Shown one piece after another: positions 20,051 to 29,321 of a DNA stretch of 64,000 nt (positions are counted from its first letter, which is position 1; each line of letters begins with the position of its first letter). The notes under the pieces are model-generated. The model had not been told where the DNA came from and ran no database searches. It saw nothing but the letters and a program-made list of their open reading frames with translations. Where the stretch lies: the NCBI GenBank assembly GCA_934272845.1, contig CAKQSF010000003.1:109014-173013 (forward strand), written 5' to 3'. Source of the DNA: an uncultured Prevotella sp. (GTDB taxonomy: Bacteria; Bacteroidota; Bacteroidia; Bacteroidales; Bacteroidaceae). Made by a program: the position numbers and the translations under genes.

Positions 20051-21727
20051 TTAGTTGTTCTGTGACTCTTGCGTTTCGTTAGGACGGAGGAATATGCAGT
20101 CAAGGTACATCTCACGCCAGTATTTCAGGTTCTCCGTTCTGCTGATGTCGCAGGTGATAGTAAGGCTAATCTTATCGTTGTTTTGGCTATAGTTGCAGGC
20201 AGGAAGTTTGAAGCCTTGCGCTACAACGACCGTGTCTACCACATCAGCACGGCTTATTATTGCCTTGCCGTCATTACACTTGTACTCTTGTGCCTTTCCT
20301 TCCTCGTCTATATAGTTTATGGTAGCCTTGAACTTGTAAGGTCTCAGCACGTTCTTCGGGTTGTCCACGTTCTTCGGTAGCAGCACCACGCAGAAGTCAT
20401 AGGCTCCAGCGAGTGTTCCGTTCAGTTTGTAGGTGATAGTCCAGTTTGACGTACCAGTGTTAGGAGTAATAACCACGAACTGTCCTTTTGAGATGCTGTC
20501 GCCCGCTGCTGAGCGTGTGTTATACTTGCAAAGTTTATAGTCTTTTATCATCCATGACTGCTCTGCCTCCTGCTCTATCTTCCTGAAGTATGTCTGTTCT
20601 GGTGTGAACGGCCACTCGTCGTAGTAGTAGAGATTACCGTTACTGCACTCTCTTATGCCCTTAGCCTTACCGAAGAGACCATCAGCAGCGTATGGTTTGT
20701 AGAACACATGATACTCTGGATTGCTTGTAGAGTAGTGGTATGATATCACGCTGTCGTTAGGGCTTGACTGAATTGTCTTACTGAAGATAGCGTCGTCGAA
20801 CAGTGCTCGGCATGTCCAGTAATTCTGCAAGGAGTCGCGTTTCTCCATTGACGAAGGGAAGTTGAAGTGCGCTGCCGCTTTGTCCCACGCCTTCTGCCAA
20901 CCGTTGTTGGTAGGTATGGCAACAGAGAACACAGAGTCTTCCGCATTGAGTTGTCCGATAGCATTGAGCAGTATGTTGCGCTCGTTGATTACTGAGTCTA
21001 CATATACTGGTATACCATCAACGAGACCGCTGCTCACACTGGCGTTTTCATCAAAGTAATCTTCGTTATATCCCTTTATCTTATCTCCTGAGAGCGAGAA
21101 GTCTGGCACGTTGGTGAGTGCCTCATATACGGTATACTTGTAAGGCATCTGCGTCTGCATGATGTGCATCACACCGTTCTTTCCATGCAGATTACCTTCC
21201 TTTATAGACACACCGTTGATATTGTCGCTGTTGATAACGATACGTTTGCCGTTCATCAGACGGACAGTCTGTGTGGTGTCTGACGCAGAACGCAGCGTAG
21301 TGGCGAGGTGATTCTTTACGAAGAACATCTCTACGCACGAGTCGCCTTGTGCTGTCTGCGTGAGGTTGATGAGCGAATCCTTGTTGAAGGTGCCGTTAAC
21401 AGGTGCGAGAACCGTCAGCGAGCGTCCTCCGTCGAGGACCTGTGCGTAAGACACTGGCGTCTTCTTGTGATGACGGAATACCATGGTGTTTTGCAATACC
21501 TCGGCAAAGTCGCTCAACTCAGGATTAGCGTTAATCTGCTCCCACAACGTGGTGTTGCTACCCTCTATATTTGAGCCGTCATAGTGGTCATCCCAGTCAG
21601 AGCATGACGCTATGCCAGTTGTGGCAACGAGAGCCGCTACCAACGGTGCCTTATGAAGCAATCCCTCGCCCACCCTCTTGAGAAGAAGGCGGGACTGAAG
21701 GGTTATGTTTTCTCTAATTTTATTCAT
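20051..21727 (-). CDS. Fasciclin (FAS1) domain lipoprotein, likely surface glycan-binding (1)
   Basis: A lipobox TGIASCSDW places the lipidated Cys near residue 43, after an unusually long N-region. FAS1 features are visible: LWEQINANPELSDFAEVL, SLTVLAPVNGTFN and the later VFSVAIPTNNGW and YKFKATINYIDEEG segments, suggesting one clear FAS1 domain, a second degenerate one and a C-terminal beta domain (about 410-558). FAS1 proteins often occupy the accessory surface-binding position in SusCD loci. It is the first gene of the FAS1-SusC-SusD block here, 12 nt before SusC. Binding specificity is unknown. Confidence 0.8.
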   Translation of the reverse strand: MNKIRENITLQSRLLLKRVGEGLLHKAPLVAALVATTGIASCSDWDDHYDGSNIEGSNTTLWEQINANPELSDFAEVLQNTMVFRHHKKTPVSYAQVLDGGRSLTVLAPVNGTFNKDSLINLTQTAQGDSCVEMFFVKNHLATTLRSASDTTQTVRLMNGKRIVINSDNINGVSIKEGNLHGKNGVMHIMQTQMPYKYTVYEALTNVPDFSLSGDKIKGYNEDYFDENASVSSGLVDGIPVYVDSVINERNILLNAIGQLNAEDSVFSVAIPTNNGWQKAWDKAAAHFNFPSSMEKRDSLQNYWTCRALFDDAIFSKTIQSSPNDSVISYHYSTSNPEYHVFYKPYAADGLFGKAKGIRECSNGNLYYYDEWPFTPEQTYFRKIEQEAEQSWMIKDYKLCKYNTRSAAGDSISKGQFVVITPNTGTSNWTITYKLNGTLAGAYDFCVVLLPKNVDNPKNVLRPYKFKATINYIDEEGKAQEYKCNDGKAIISRADVVDTVVVAQGFKLPACNYSQNNDKISLTITCDISRTENLKYWREMYLDCIFLRPNETQESQNN

Positions 21728-21812
21728 GTTGACAATAGTTGTTTGTTTGAGGTTTTACTTACAATTTATTATTTCAAACAGCGGTCTTTTCTTTACAGTT
21801 TCAGTAACGATA

Positions 21813-21922
21813 ATGCTGGTTAGGCGATAGGTGCGTTATTGTGTTGTAACATGATGCTAATCGCCTTGCTATCACTATGCTTTCACGAAGCGTTTGGGCT
21901 GCTTTCAGATTGTAAGTAGACA
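21813..21922. repeat. Intergenic repeat sharing an exact 21-mer with 12506-12526
   Basis: Positions 21901-21921 are the exact reverse complement of 12506-12526. The neighbouring GTTGTAAC...ATCACTATGC block resembles the GTAATCA family at 36700-36785. The copy lies between two FAS1 genes and in opposite orientation relative to transcription compared with the copy at 12.5 kb. Confidence 0.6.
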
Positions 21923-21940
21923 TGATGTTGTGACTTATCC

Positions 21941-23890
21941 TTAGTGTCTGTCTTCACCTTCAGGACTTGCATATACACTCTTAGGGCAAAGTTCAATGTA
22001 GTCGAACGACCACTCCACGTCACCGTCCATTACCTGACGGAAGCGCAACCAATACTCTTGACCAGCCTTAAACTGTGCCGTTGTTAGGATTCTGCGCATA
22101 TGTTCTGGTGAGTCTACACGGAAGTTTGTGGCTCCTGGCTTACCGTAAGAGTCCATGCCTTTCATGAATCCGCGGTTACGCATTGCCTTATCGTTAGCCG
22201 CGTTGTGCTCTTCGTCCTCGGTGTCTGCCTCGTAGCCTACGTCTGTTCCCCACGCTCCTACACGGAGGTCAACAGGGATACCGCATGGCTCGTTATTGAG
22301 ATATACCTGAACCACACCACGATCGGCACCTGCTACATAACCAAGACGTACCTCGTAAAGTCCTGGAGGAGGTGTAGGCAGTTTTATTTGCACGTCGTAC
22401 TGTCCCTTAACGCAGATAGCGTTGCCTAAGTATGAACTCCACCAAACATCGTCGGGGTGCACGGCGATAAAGGTTTCAGGGCTCGTCTTCCAGTTTGCTA
22501 TATATCCATTTTTGAATGCTGACACGTATTCTTTCTGATAACCGCAGTGTCCACGGGCACCCTGGTTCATAAAATCTGGGCTCAGTGTTGTCGCATCAAT
22601 ACGCATACGGCAGTTGAGCACATTGTCTCTTACGTTGGTATCATACTGCAATATATCGTCAAGATAATGGTATGTACCGTTGATTGCATTCTGGTCATGC
22701 TTTCCGCTCTCTGAGGCAGAGAGTACTTTCACACCTTTACATCCTGGCTTGTAGTTAGACTTCAGACCTTTTCTGTTGGCATAGAGCACACCGTTGGCAC
22801 GGCAGAAGCGTAACATTGCGTCAGGACACATTGTCTGCCAGAAGTCTTCTGGGTCGGCAATCTCTGTGCGACAGCACTGCTCAAGGATGGTTCCTGAAGG
22901 TGCCCAGTCACCGTAGTTGCCAAGGCGATCCATCAAGTGGTAACTGACAAAGCGGTTTAGCGGATTCTTTCTGTTAGTGTAATCGTCGTCATAAAGGCCT
23001 GCGTCCTGTGGGAAAGAGGCGTCATAGATGCGCTTGGCGTATGCTTTCAGGTCGTCAAGGGTGTAGATGCCATGCTTGTGATATACGCTGTCTGGCTCTA
23101 CAAACGCCGTAAACTTGTAGAAACGTTTTTCTGGCCAGTATGCTGGCATATCGCGTCCACCGTAGTGTACTATCTTACCATCAGTGACAGAGTCGTCATT
23201 ACAGAAGTATGAAAGGTCCATGAACTTCGTCAATGAGTCGGTCATGTTAGTGAGATTCATAGCCTGGGTGAAGAGGGTTATGGTAGAGTCGCTCTCCATA
23301 AGGTCAGGCAGGAAGAGGTTACTTGCGGCAAGAACACGGTTGATAGTGTGTACTACACCGTTGGTAACAGAGTCATCTTTCTGTACGATACGTGAGCGTT
23401 TGTTCACGTAGAGTATCAGGGCGTTGTTGTTGTTCACGTCGCTATCGCTTGAGAGCACAAGGTAACGGTCGTCCATATTCATTTCGGGCAGTGCACCGTC
23501 GCTATAGTCTGTGGTGAAGAAAGCACCCTTATTGACAATGTGTGTGCGTGCTATAGTGTCGCAGGTAGCAAGCGGTATGTTGTCTATGCTGCCGTAACCA
23601 GACTCGGCGAGGTACGTGTTGACCGCGTTATTGTCTGGTGCGAAGACGGTGAAAGTGCCGTAAGTACTGAGCAGGTGGAAATATCCCGCACGCTCAAGAA
23701 GTGCCTGAAACTGACTATATCTGTCTGGTTCGTCCTCTATAAGTTGCGCTGCGGTACGCTTGGTGGCGGTATAATAGTTTGTGTCGTCAAAGTCATTGTC
23801 CACACAAGCCACTATACCTGATATGCTAAGTGAAAGGATGAAGAGGTACATCAAGCCTCTCATCAATGTCTTGCATTTCTTGTTGTTCAT
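21941..23890 (-). CDS. Fasciclin (FAS1) domain lipoprotein, likely surface glycan-binding (2)
   Basis: I choose the ATG at 23890 (MNNKKCKTLMRG) over an upstream GTG at 23920, because it gives a clean lipoprotein signal ending in GIVACVDN. The first FAS1 domain is clear (QFQALLERAGYF, GTFTVFAPDNNAVNTYL, TDYSDG). A second, degenerate FAS1-like part follows (about 200-400, ending HYLDDILQYD). The C-terminal part (about 410-640) includes a jelly-roll-like segment with DVQIKLPTPPPGLYEVRLGY and WSFDYIELCP, typical of a carbohydrate-binding sandwich. Calculated length is 649 aa. It follows the second SusD gene, with a MITE inserted between them. Confidence 0.8.
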   Translation of the reverse strand: MNNKKCKTLMRGLMYLFILSLSISGIVACVDNDFDDTNYYTATKRTAAQLIEDEPDRYSQFQALLERAGYFHLLSTYGTFTVFAPDNNAVNTYLAESGYGSIDNIPLATCDTIARTHIVNKGAFFTTDYSDGALPEMNMDDRYLVLSSDSDVNNNNALILYVNKRSRIVQKDDSVTNGVVHTINRVLAASNLFLPDLMESDSTITLFTQAMNLTNMTDSLTKFMDLSYFCNDDSVTDGKIVHYGGRDMPAYWPEKRFYKFTAFVEPDSVYHKHGIYTLDDLKAYAKRIYDASFPQDAGLYDDDYTNRKNPLNRFVSYHLMDRLGNYGDWAPSGTILEQCCRTEIADPEDFWQTMCPDAMLRFCRANGVLYANRKGLKSNYKPGCKGVKVLSASESGKHDQNAINGTYHYLDDILQYDTNVRDNVLNCRMRIDATTLSPDFMNQGARGHCGYQKEYVSAFKNGYIANWKTSPETFIAVHPDDVWWSSYLGNAICVKGQYDVQIKLPTPPPGLYEVRLGYVAGADRGVVQVYLNNEPCGIPVDLRVGAWGTDVGYEADTEDEEHNAANDKAMRNRGFMKGMDSYGKPGATNFRVDSPEHMRRILTTAQFKAGQEYWLRFRQVMDGDVEWSFDYIELCPKSVYASPEGEDRH

Positions 23891-23929
23891 AGTTTTATGG
23901 TTTATTGGGTTGTTAACCACTATACTTTA

Positions 23930-24122
23930 GGGTGGTTCTATAAATTAGTTTTTTCATATTTCGAGGCTATTTTCGAGGTCAAAGCGTAAGTGAGTGATGG
24001 AGTTATGCGGGCATAACGACTGAACGATCTTACGCTTTGAGCCGAAAAGAGTCCGAAAGATGACAAAACGTCACCCTCATTATATATTATATATCTTACG
24101 GTGGTAATTTATAGAACCACCC
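23930..24122. mobile_element. MITE-like element 2 (193 bp, 18-bp perfect terminal inverted repeats)
   Basis: Both ends carry GGGTGGTTCTATAAATTA (23930-23947, and reverse complement 24105-24122). The flanks have the direct repeat TTTA (23926-23929 and 24123-24126), a likely target-site duplication. An internal inverted repeat (GTCAAAGCGTAAG near 23979 and CTTACGCTTTGAG near 24031) would form a hairpin. No coding frame lies inside. The right duplication contains the TAA stop of the SusD gene, so insertion happened exactly at that stop without changing the protein end. Confidence 0.75.
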
Positions 24123-24123
24123 T

Positions 24124-25851
24124 TTAGTTAGTGTAATCGTCTGTATTGCCGTAAGCAGAGTTCTGATGGAGATATGGGTTGAGTTTCAACTCGTCTCTGT
24201 TATACGGGAAGAAGAGGATGTTAGGGTCTGCCAAACGAATCTTTATCGCACTGAGGTTGTCCTCGTACTTCACCGTTGCCTCGGTGATAAGTCGCTGGTT
24301 GTCGCCGTCGCGCAGTGCCATACGCACGAGGTCATACCATCTCTTGCCCTCGAACATCAGTTCTCTGTGACGCTCGTCAAGCACCAGTTGTTCCATCTTC
24401 TCACGGCTTGACTTGTAGTCTGCGAACTTTAACGTATCGCGTGCGGAAGCGTCTATGAGGTTGCAGGCTCTCTTATTCACAGCGTTTACCATGCAGAAGG
24501 CGGTCTCGTAGTTATCTTCTCCCTTCATCACAAGGGCCTCAGCCTTCATCAAGAGCACGTCCGTGAGCCTGTAGACAATCCAGTTAGAGTACTCGTTACC
24601 CCTCATAGAGTGGCTCAACTTCAGGCTCCTCTCGTCGGTAACGTTTGTGTTGTCAAGTGTGGCAGAAGAGTAAGCATACTTCCTTACGGCGTAAGCACCA
24701 CTGGTTAACTCGGTAGTTTCATACACACGGCAGTCGTTCTTGGCAAACAGTTTGCAGTTGCCGAGGGCGGCATCTTTACACAATACTGAAGGCACGGTAA
24801 AGTTACCGATGTTGTGATTTGATGAAGAGTAGAACTGACTTACGTATGTATTCTTCACGCTTTGGTTGTCCTTGAAGTAGAGTTCGAAGAGGCTCTCGAA
24901 ACTACAGCCATCACCAAAGATTTCCTTGTAGGCGTTGCCGCAGTTGGTGCTGCCTTCTTCCTTCTCGCGAATGAGCGGTATGCCGTATAGTTCCGTCATA
25001 TCATTGAGGTCGCCAATGGTTGCAACCTTTTGCTTATACTGGTCTTGCTTGAAGGCTATTACTTTGTCGCAGTATTCTACACACTTGTCATAGTTGCCTG
25101 ACCACAGGCAGATATCGGCGATAAGCGCGTAGATAGCGACACGTGTTACGCGTGAACAGTTCTCCTTGGCTTCTGTAGCAGCCTGCGAATTGGTCAGTCT
25201 GCTGTCGTCAACATAACGCTTCACAGCATCGCCCTGCACTGCCTCCAGGTCGTTTATCAGTATGTTGAGGGCTTCCTTCATAGGCGTTGGCTCGATGCGG
25301 TAGTCAGTTTGGTCGTCGATACTCGGTTCAAAGGTCATTGGGACATCTCTGAACGTGCGTATGAGGTAGAAGTAACAGAGGTCGCGCAGGAATGTAGCCT
25401 CGGCTATGTTAGCCTTCATCTCTGCATAAGAGTAGTTAGGATCACGCTGCTGTACCTGCGGTGCGTAGTGGCACACGGTGTTACAACGGTTTATGGTCTG
25501 ATACATTACCTCCCACTTAGTGTATCCGTTAGTAGGAAGAAGGTTCTCTTTCAGCATCTCCTGAACATCGTAACTGGCGTCACGTCCAGCCCTGAAGTTA
25601 TCAGAACGTAACTCTCCCCATACGCCCATGCGACGTACACTCTCCTCTGATTCAAGAGACTCGTAACAACTGAAAAGGACACTTTTCACGTCAGCCTTCT
25701 GCGTCCAGTAGTTCTCAAGAATCACATCGTTCAGCGGTTGTCTGTCGAGGTAGTCGCTACATCCCGACATTGTAACCACTGCGGCGGGGATAGCAAGGCT
25801 CATTACCATTACCTTGGCAGCACGCTTATATTTATATATAATGTTATTCAT
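24124..25851 (-). CDS. SusD/RagB family glycan-binding lipoprotein (pair 2)
   Basis: The lipobox TMSGCSDYLDRQPL gives a lipidated Cys near residue 31, followed by the classic SusD start YLDRQPLNDV. TPR helices and the C-terminal RagB region (DERHRELMFEGKRWYDLVRM) are intact at 575 aa. It pairs with SusC at 25885-29226, 33 nt upstream. The gene end abuts MITE 2. It binds oligosaccharide at the cell surface for import through its partner. Confidence 0.93.
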   Translation of the reverse strand: MNNIIYKYKRAAKVMVMSLAIPAAVVTMSGCSDYLDRQPLNDVILENYWTQKADVKSVLFSCYESLESEESVRRMGVWGELRSDNFRAGRDASYDVQEMLKENLLPTNGYTKWEVMYQTINRCNTVCHYAPQVQQRDPNYSYAEMKANIAEATFLRDLCYFYLIRTFRDVPMTFEPSIDDQTDYRIEPTPMKEALNILINDLEAVQGDAVKRYVDDSRLTNSQAATEAKENCSRVTRVAIYALIADICLWSGNYDKCVEYCDKVIAFKQDQYKQKVATIGDLNDMTELYGIPLIREKEEGSTNCGNAYKEIFGDGCSFESLFELYFKDNQSVKNTYVSQFYSSSNHNIGNFTVPSVLCKDAALGNCKLFAKNDCRVYETTELTSGAYAVRKYAYSSATLDNTNVTDERSLKLSHSMRGNEYSNWIVYRLTDVLLMKAEALVMKGEDNYETAFCMVNAVNKRACNLIDASARDTLKFADYKSSREKMEQLVLDERHRELMFEGKRWYDLVRMALRDGDNQRLITEATVKYEDNLSAIKIRLADPNILFFPYNRDELKLNPYLHQNSAYGNTDDYTN

Positions 25852-25884
25852 CGTAATCTTGTTGTTTAATCATTATGTAGTTTC

Positions 25885-28800
25885 TTAGAACTGAACGGTT
25901 ATACCTCCCGTAACTGACTTTGCTCTCGGTGTCTGTGCATTGTCGGTAACAACGCCATAAGAACCGTATGACACCTCAGGGTCTGCACCAGAGTACTTCG
26001 TTATGCAGAAGAGGTTGTTGGCAGAGATAGAGAAACTGAGTTGACTGAGTCCCCATTTCTTTATCAACTTGGTAGGGAAGGCGTAACTTACCTGTGAGTA
26101 GTTAAGACGAAGGAATGAACCGTCTTCTACGAACCTGTCGCTACCGAGATAGTTGTAACCAGACTTATGAAGAGCCCTTGGTATGCTTGCGATGTCGCCC
26201 TCTACACGCCAACGGTGGTTAACGGCACGACTCTGGTTGTTATTGTTATACATTGACTCCGCGTTCATTCTGTTTCCGTTGATGATTTTGTTACCATATC
26301 GGAAGTTGAACTGGTTGTTCCAAGACCAGCGTCCCCACTTGAACTTTACGCCAAAACCGCCTGTAAACTTAGGAAGTGATGAGCCAAGATATACGACGTC
26401 AAGTTCGTTGATGTTACCATCGTGGTTTATATCCTCATACATAGCGTCGCCTCCCTTGAACTCATACTCTGATGTTGTACCGTAACAGAACATCATCGGT
26501 TTGGTATGTCCCTTATTGTCTTTAACGACTGCACCGTTCTCATCGCGTACTACAGGTGCGTTAGGTCCGCTGACACCCGCAACTTCCTCGTCGCTGTATT
26601 CTGAATACTGGTATGTTCCCTTATAACGGAAACCGTAAATGCTACCAAATGGCTTGTCGAGTTCTACGCGAGAGAGATACTTACCATTGTTAGGCCTGTC
26701 GTCAGCACCTGCGTTAAGCATCTTCAAACAGGTCTCTTCCATCTCCGTAAGCACGTTCTTGTTGTTGGCGAACGTTACGTTGAAGTCAATTCCGAGGTTG
26801 CCTACCTTAACGAGGTTGTTAGTGTTGATGTTGAATTCCCAACCTGAGTTCTCCATCTTACCTACGTTACAGTACTCCATCTTGTTGAAACCTGATGAGG
26901 TAGGAATCTTGTTGTTCCTCATCAAGAGGTCTGATGTATACTGCTTGTACAACTCAAGGTTACCAGTAACTTTATCATTAAAGAATCCAAAATCGAAACC
27001 AAGGTTCCACGTTTTCTTCTGTTCCCACTTCAGTTTGCTCAGTCTGATGTTAGAAGGATAGGTTGTTGTCTCGCCGAGATAGCCCTTACCATTGCTGTAC
27101 TTACTGAAATAAAGATACTCAGCACTTGGCTGTTGACCTACGATACCCCAACCTGGACGTACAGAGAGCATAGAGAGCCATTTAGAGAATCGCTGCATCC
27201 ATGGCTCACGGCTGATGTTCCAGCGCAGTGATAATGCAGGGAACGTTCCCCAACGGTTATCTGGTCCGAACTTGGTACTGCCGTCTCTACGCACTGAGAA
27301 GTCGAACATATAGCGTGACTTGTAGGCATAGTGCAATGAATATGTAAAGTACATACTGCGCCATTCACCCACTTGGCTCAAGAAAGTGCCTGCGTCTATG
27401 ATGCCTTCCGCACCGGTACTGATGATGCTTCCCGTAGGTAAACCGTAGACACCTGTTGCCTGTCGGTTACTGCTACCATCGGTCATCTGGCCTCGAAGCA
27501 TCATCATCATGCTGTGGTCCTCATTCTTGAAGTGTGGAATGAAGGTGAGCGTATGGGTCGTTGTGATGCCAAGGCTCTTGTAGTTGTCGGCTGTTGACTT
27601 GTTGACACTGCCGTCATTCCATGTCTTTACGTTAAGTTCTGAAGGCAGGAAGGTGTCGTTATACTTATTAAAGATATCGAAAATGACCTTTCCTTCGTAC
27701 TTGAGTTGTGTTCTACCTTCACCTACTCCGAGCAGGTTATACTCAATTTTGAACTCTGGAGAAATCTTATATGTAGTCTCCTTATTGGTAGCGAGGTTGG
27801 CAAGTGCTACTGGGTTGTAGAACTTTTGACCGTTTTCCTCTACCTGATCCTGTAGTTCTGTTGATATGGTAGTAGGCAGATTGTAGTAGTACCCCGTGTT
27901 GTTATTATCGCTGTCATACTCGTATATCGGTATGTTCGGCATGCGTCTGTATGCCTGTAAGAGCAGATCTGAGTAGTTTTTGTCGTTCTTTGTGTATGTG
28001 AACGAGAGGTTGGTGACAATCTTTATGCGGTCGCTGACGAAGTAATCGAGTGCTACACGTGATGAGAGTCGGTCCAACTGCTGCTTGATAATAGAACCTG
28101 TCTCGTGGTCATATCCTGCGCCTATACGGAAGTTTGCTTTCTCACCACCACCCTGAAGGGAGATGTAGTGGTTCTGACGCCAACCTGTTTGCTCTATAGC
28201 GTCAACCCAGTCGGTGTTCTTATTAAAGTTGTTCCAACCGTTAGGGTTACTGGTATCATAGTTGAATTCTATGATATTGCTGGCGTCACTGCTCAACTTA
28301 GGGTTGAAGTACGCCTCTTTCATGAGCATGGTATACTCATCACCTGTCAGCATCTGGTAGCCCTTAGGCTGCCATGTTCCTGTAAGGCGGTAACTATATG
28401 TTACCTGTGTCTTGCCTCTAGAGCCGCGCTTGGTCTTTATCTCGATAACACCGTTCGCACCTTGTGAACCCCATATGGCTGTAGCGGCAGCGTCTTTGAG
28501 CACACTGATGCTCTCGATGTCTTCAGGGTTTACGTTAAGCAGTTCGGCAAACTTTTCGTCGTTGGCAGAAGAGAAGTCTATGTTGTTGCCGAGATCGTTC
28601 TCCCATACGTTGCCGTCTACTACGATAAGTGGCTCTGAACTGGCGTTGATGGAACTAACACCACGCAGACGCATTGACGTTCCTGAACCGAGGTTACCGC
28701 TGTTTGCCACGATGTCAAGACCTGCGATACGTCCCTGCAAAGCCTCATCGATGGTTGTTAAGGACAGTCCTTCAAACTCTTTGGTGCTGATAGACTGGTT

Positions 28801-29226
28801 AGACGTAGACATTTCGTCTTGAGGTATGGCGAGTCCTGAGCCTGCTCCGCGACGCTTACTGACAACGGTTACCTCGCTAAGGGCTGTCTTGTCCTCAAGG
28901 GTTATATTGAAAGTAGTGGCGTTGATAGCCACCGTCTGCGACTTACAACCTACGTAACTGAAGCGAATCTTGTTCTTTGGGTCTTTGATCTTGAACGAGA
29001 AGTTACCGTTCATATCTGTCTGCGTAGAACTAACGATACGGTTAGCCTTGTCTATCTCGACTACATTAGCCATCATGATAGGGCCGAAAGTATCTGACAC
29101 GGTACCTGATACCACCTCACCAGCACTCTGAGCGTATGTCGTTCCGCTCATAAGCGACAGTTGAAGCGCGCAGAGTAATGCTGTGCGCCGTATGCGTCCG
29201 TTATTATCTGTCAATAATAGTTTCAT
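25885..29226 (-). CDS. SusC/RagA TonB-dependent outer-membrane transporter (pair 2)
   Basis: A signal peptide ending near TYAQS (about 33) precedes a carboxypeptidase-regulatory-like domain (VSGTVSDTFGPIMMANVVEI). The plug carries LIVVDGNVWEND and KDAAATAIWGSQGANGVIEIKTK, and the barrel ends in GGITVQF with a terminal Phe. At 1113 aa it is full length. It imports glycans together with the downstream SusD. The gene follows a FAS1 lipoprotein gene by 95 nt on the same strand. Confidence 0.93.
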   Translation of the reverse strand: MKLLLTDNNGRIRRTALLCALQLSLMSGTTYAQSAGEVVSGTVSDTFGPIMMANVVEIDKANRIVSSTQTDMNGNFSFKIKDPKNKIRFSYVGCKSQTVAINATTFNITLEDKTALSEVTVVSKRRGAGSGLAIPQDEMSTSNQSISTKEFEGLSLTTIDEALQGRIAGLDIVANSGNLGSGTSMRLRGVSSINASSEPLIVVDGNVWENDLGNNIDFSSANDEKFAELLNVNPEDIESISVLKDAAATAIWGSQGANGVIEIKTKRGSRGKTQVTYSYRLTGTWQPKGYQMLTGDEYTMLMKEAYFNPKLSSDASNIIEFNYDTSNPNGWNNFNKNTDWVDAIEQTGWRQNHYISLQGGGEKANFRIGAGYDHETGSIIKQQLDRLSSRVALDYFVSDRIKIVTNLSFTYTKNDKNYSDLLLQAYRRMPNIPIYEYDSDNNNTGYYYNLPTTISTELQDQVEENGQKFYNPVALANLATNKETTYKISPEFKIEYNLLGVGEGRTQLKYEGKVIFDIFNKYNDTFLPSELNVKTWNDGSVNKSTADNYKSLGITTTHTLTFIPHFKNEDHSMMMMLRGQMTDGSSNRQATGVYGLPTGSIISTGAEGIIDAGTFLSQVGEWRSMYFTYSLHYAYKSRYMFDFSVRRDGSTKFGPDNRWGTFPALSLRWNISREPWMQRFSKWLSMLSVRPGWGIVGQQPSAEYLYFSKYSNGKGYLGETTTYPSNIRLSKLKWEQKKTWNLGFDFGFFNDKVTGNLELYKQYTSDLLMRNNKIPTSSGFNKMEYCNVGKMENSGWEFNINTNNLVKVGNLGIDFNVTFANNKNVLTEMEETCLKMLNAGADDRPNNGKYLSRVELDKPFGSIYGFRYKGTYQYSEYSDEEVAGVSGPNAPVVRDENGAVVKDNKGHTKPMMFCYGTTSEYEFKGGDAMYEDINHDGNINELDVVYLGSSLPKFTGGFGVKFKWGRWSWNNQFNFRYGNKIINGNRMNAESMYNNNNQSRAVNHRWRVEGDIASIPRALHKSGYNYLGSDRFVEDGSFLRLNYSQVSYAFPTKLIKKWGLSQLSFSISANNLFCITKYSGADPEVSYGSYGVVTDNAQTPRAKSVTGGITVQF

Positions 29227-29321
29227 GCTTGTTTTATTATTTAGGAGGTTGATGGTTCACGGTTTATCGTATATTGTTGCTGATATATCACCTATATCGC
29301 TAAGCCCTGAACCTACTACCA

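Noticed and set aside
21655..21710. The coding start of the FAS1 protein at 21727 looked like a GC-rich REP repeat read as protein (RLLLKRVGEGLLHK)
   Set aside because: The likeness to the repeats at 10362 and 43116 is weak and the reading frame is continuous into a lipobox; I could not show that a repeat was captured.
23891..23920. Upstream GTG start for the 649-aa FAS1 lipoprotein
   Set aside because: It adds ten polar residues before a good signal peptide and lies close to the MITE end; the ATG at 23890 is better.
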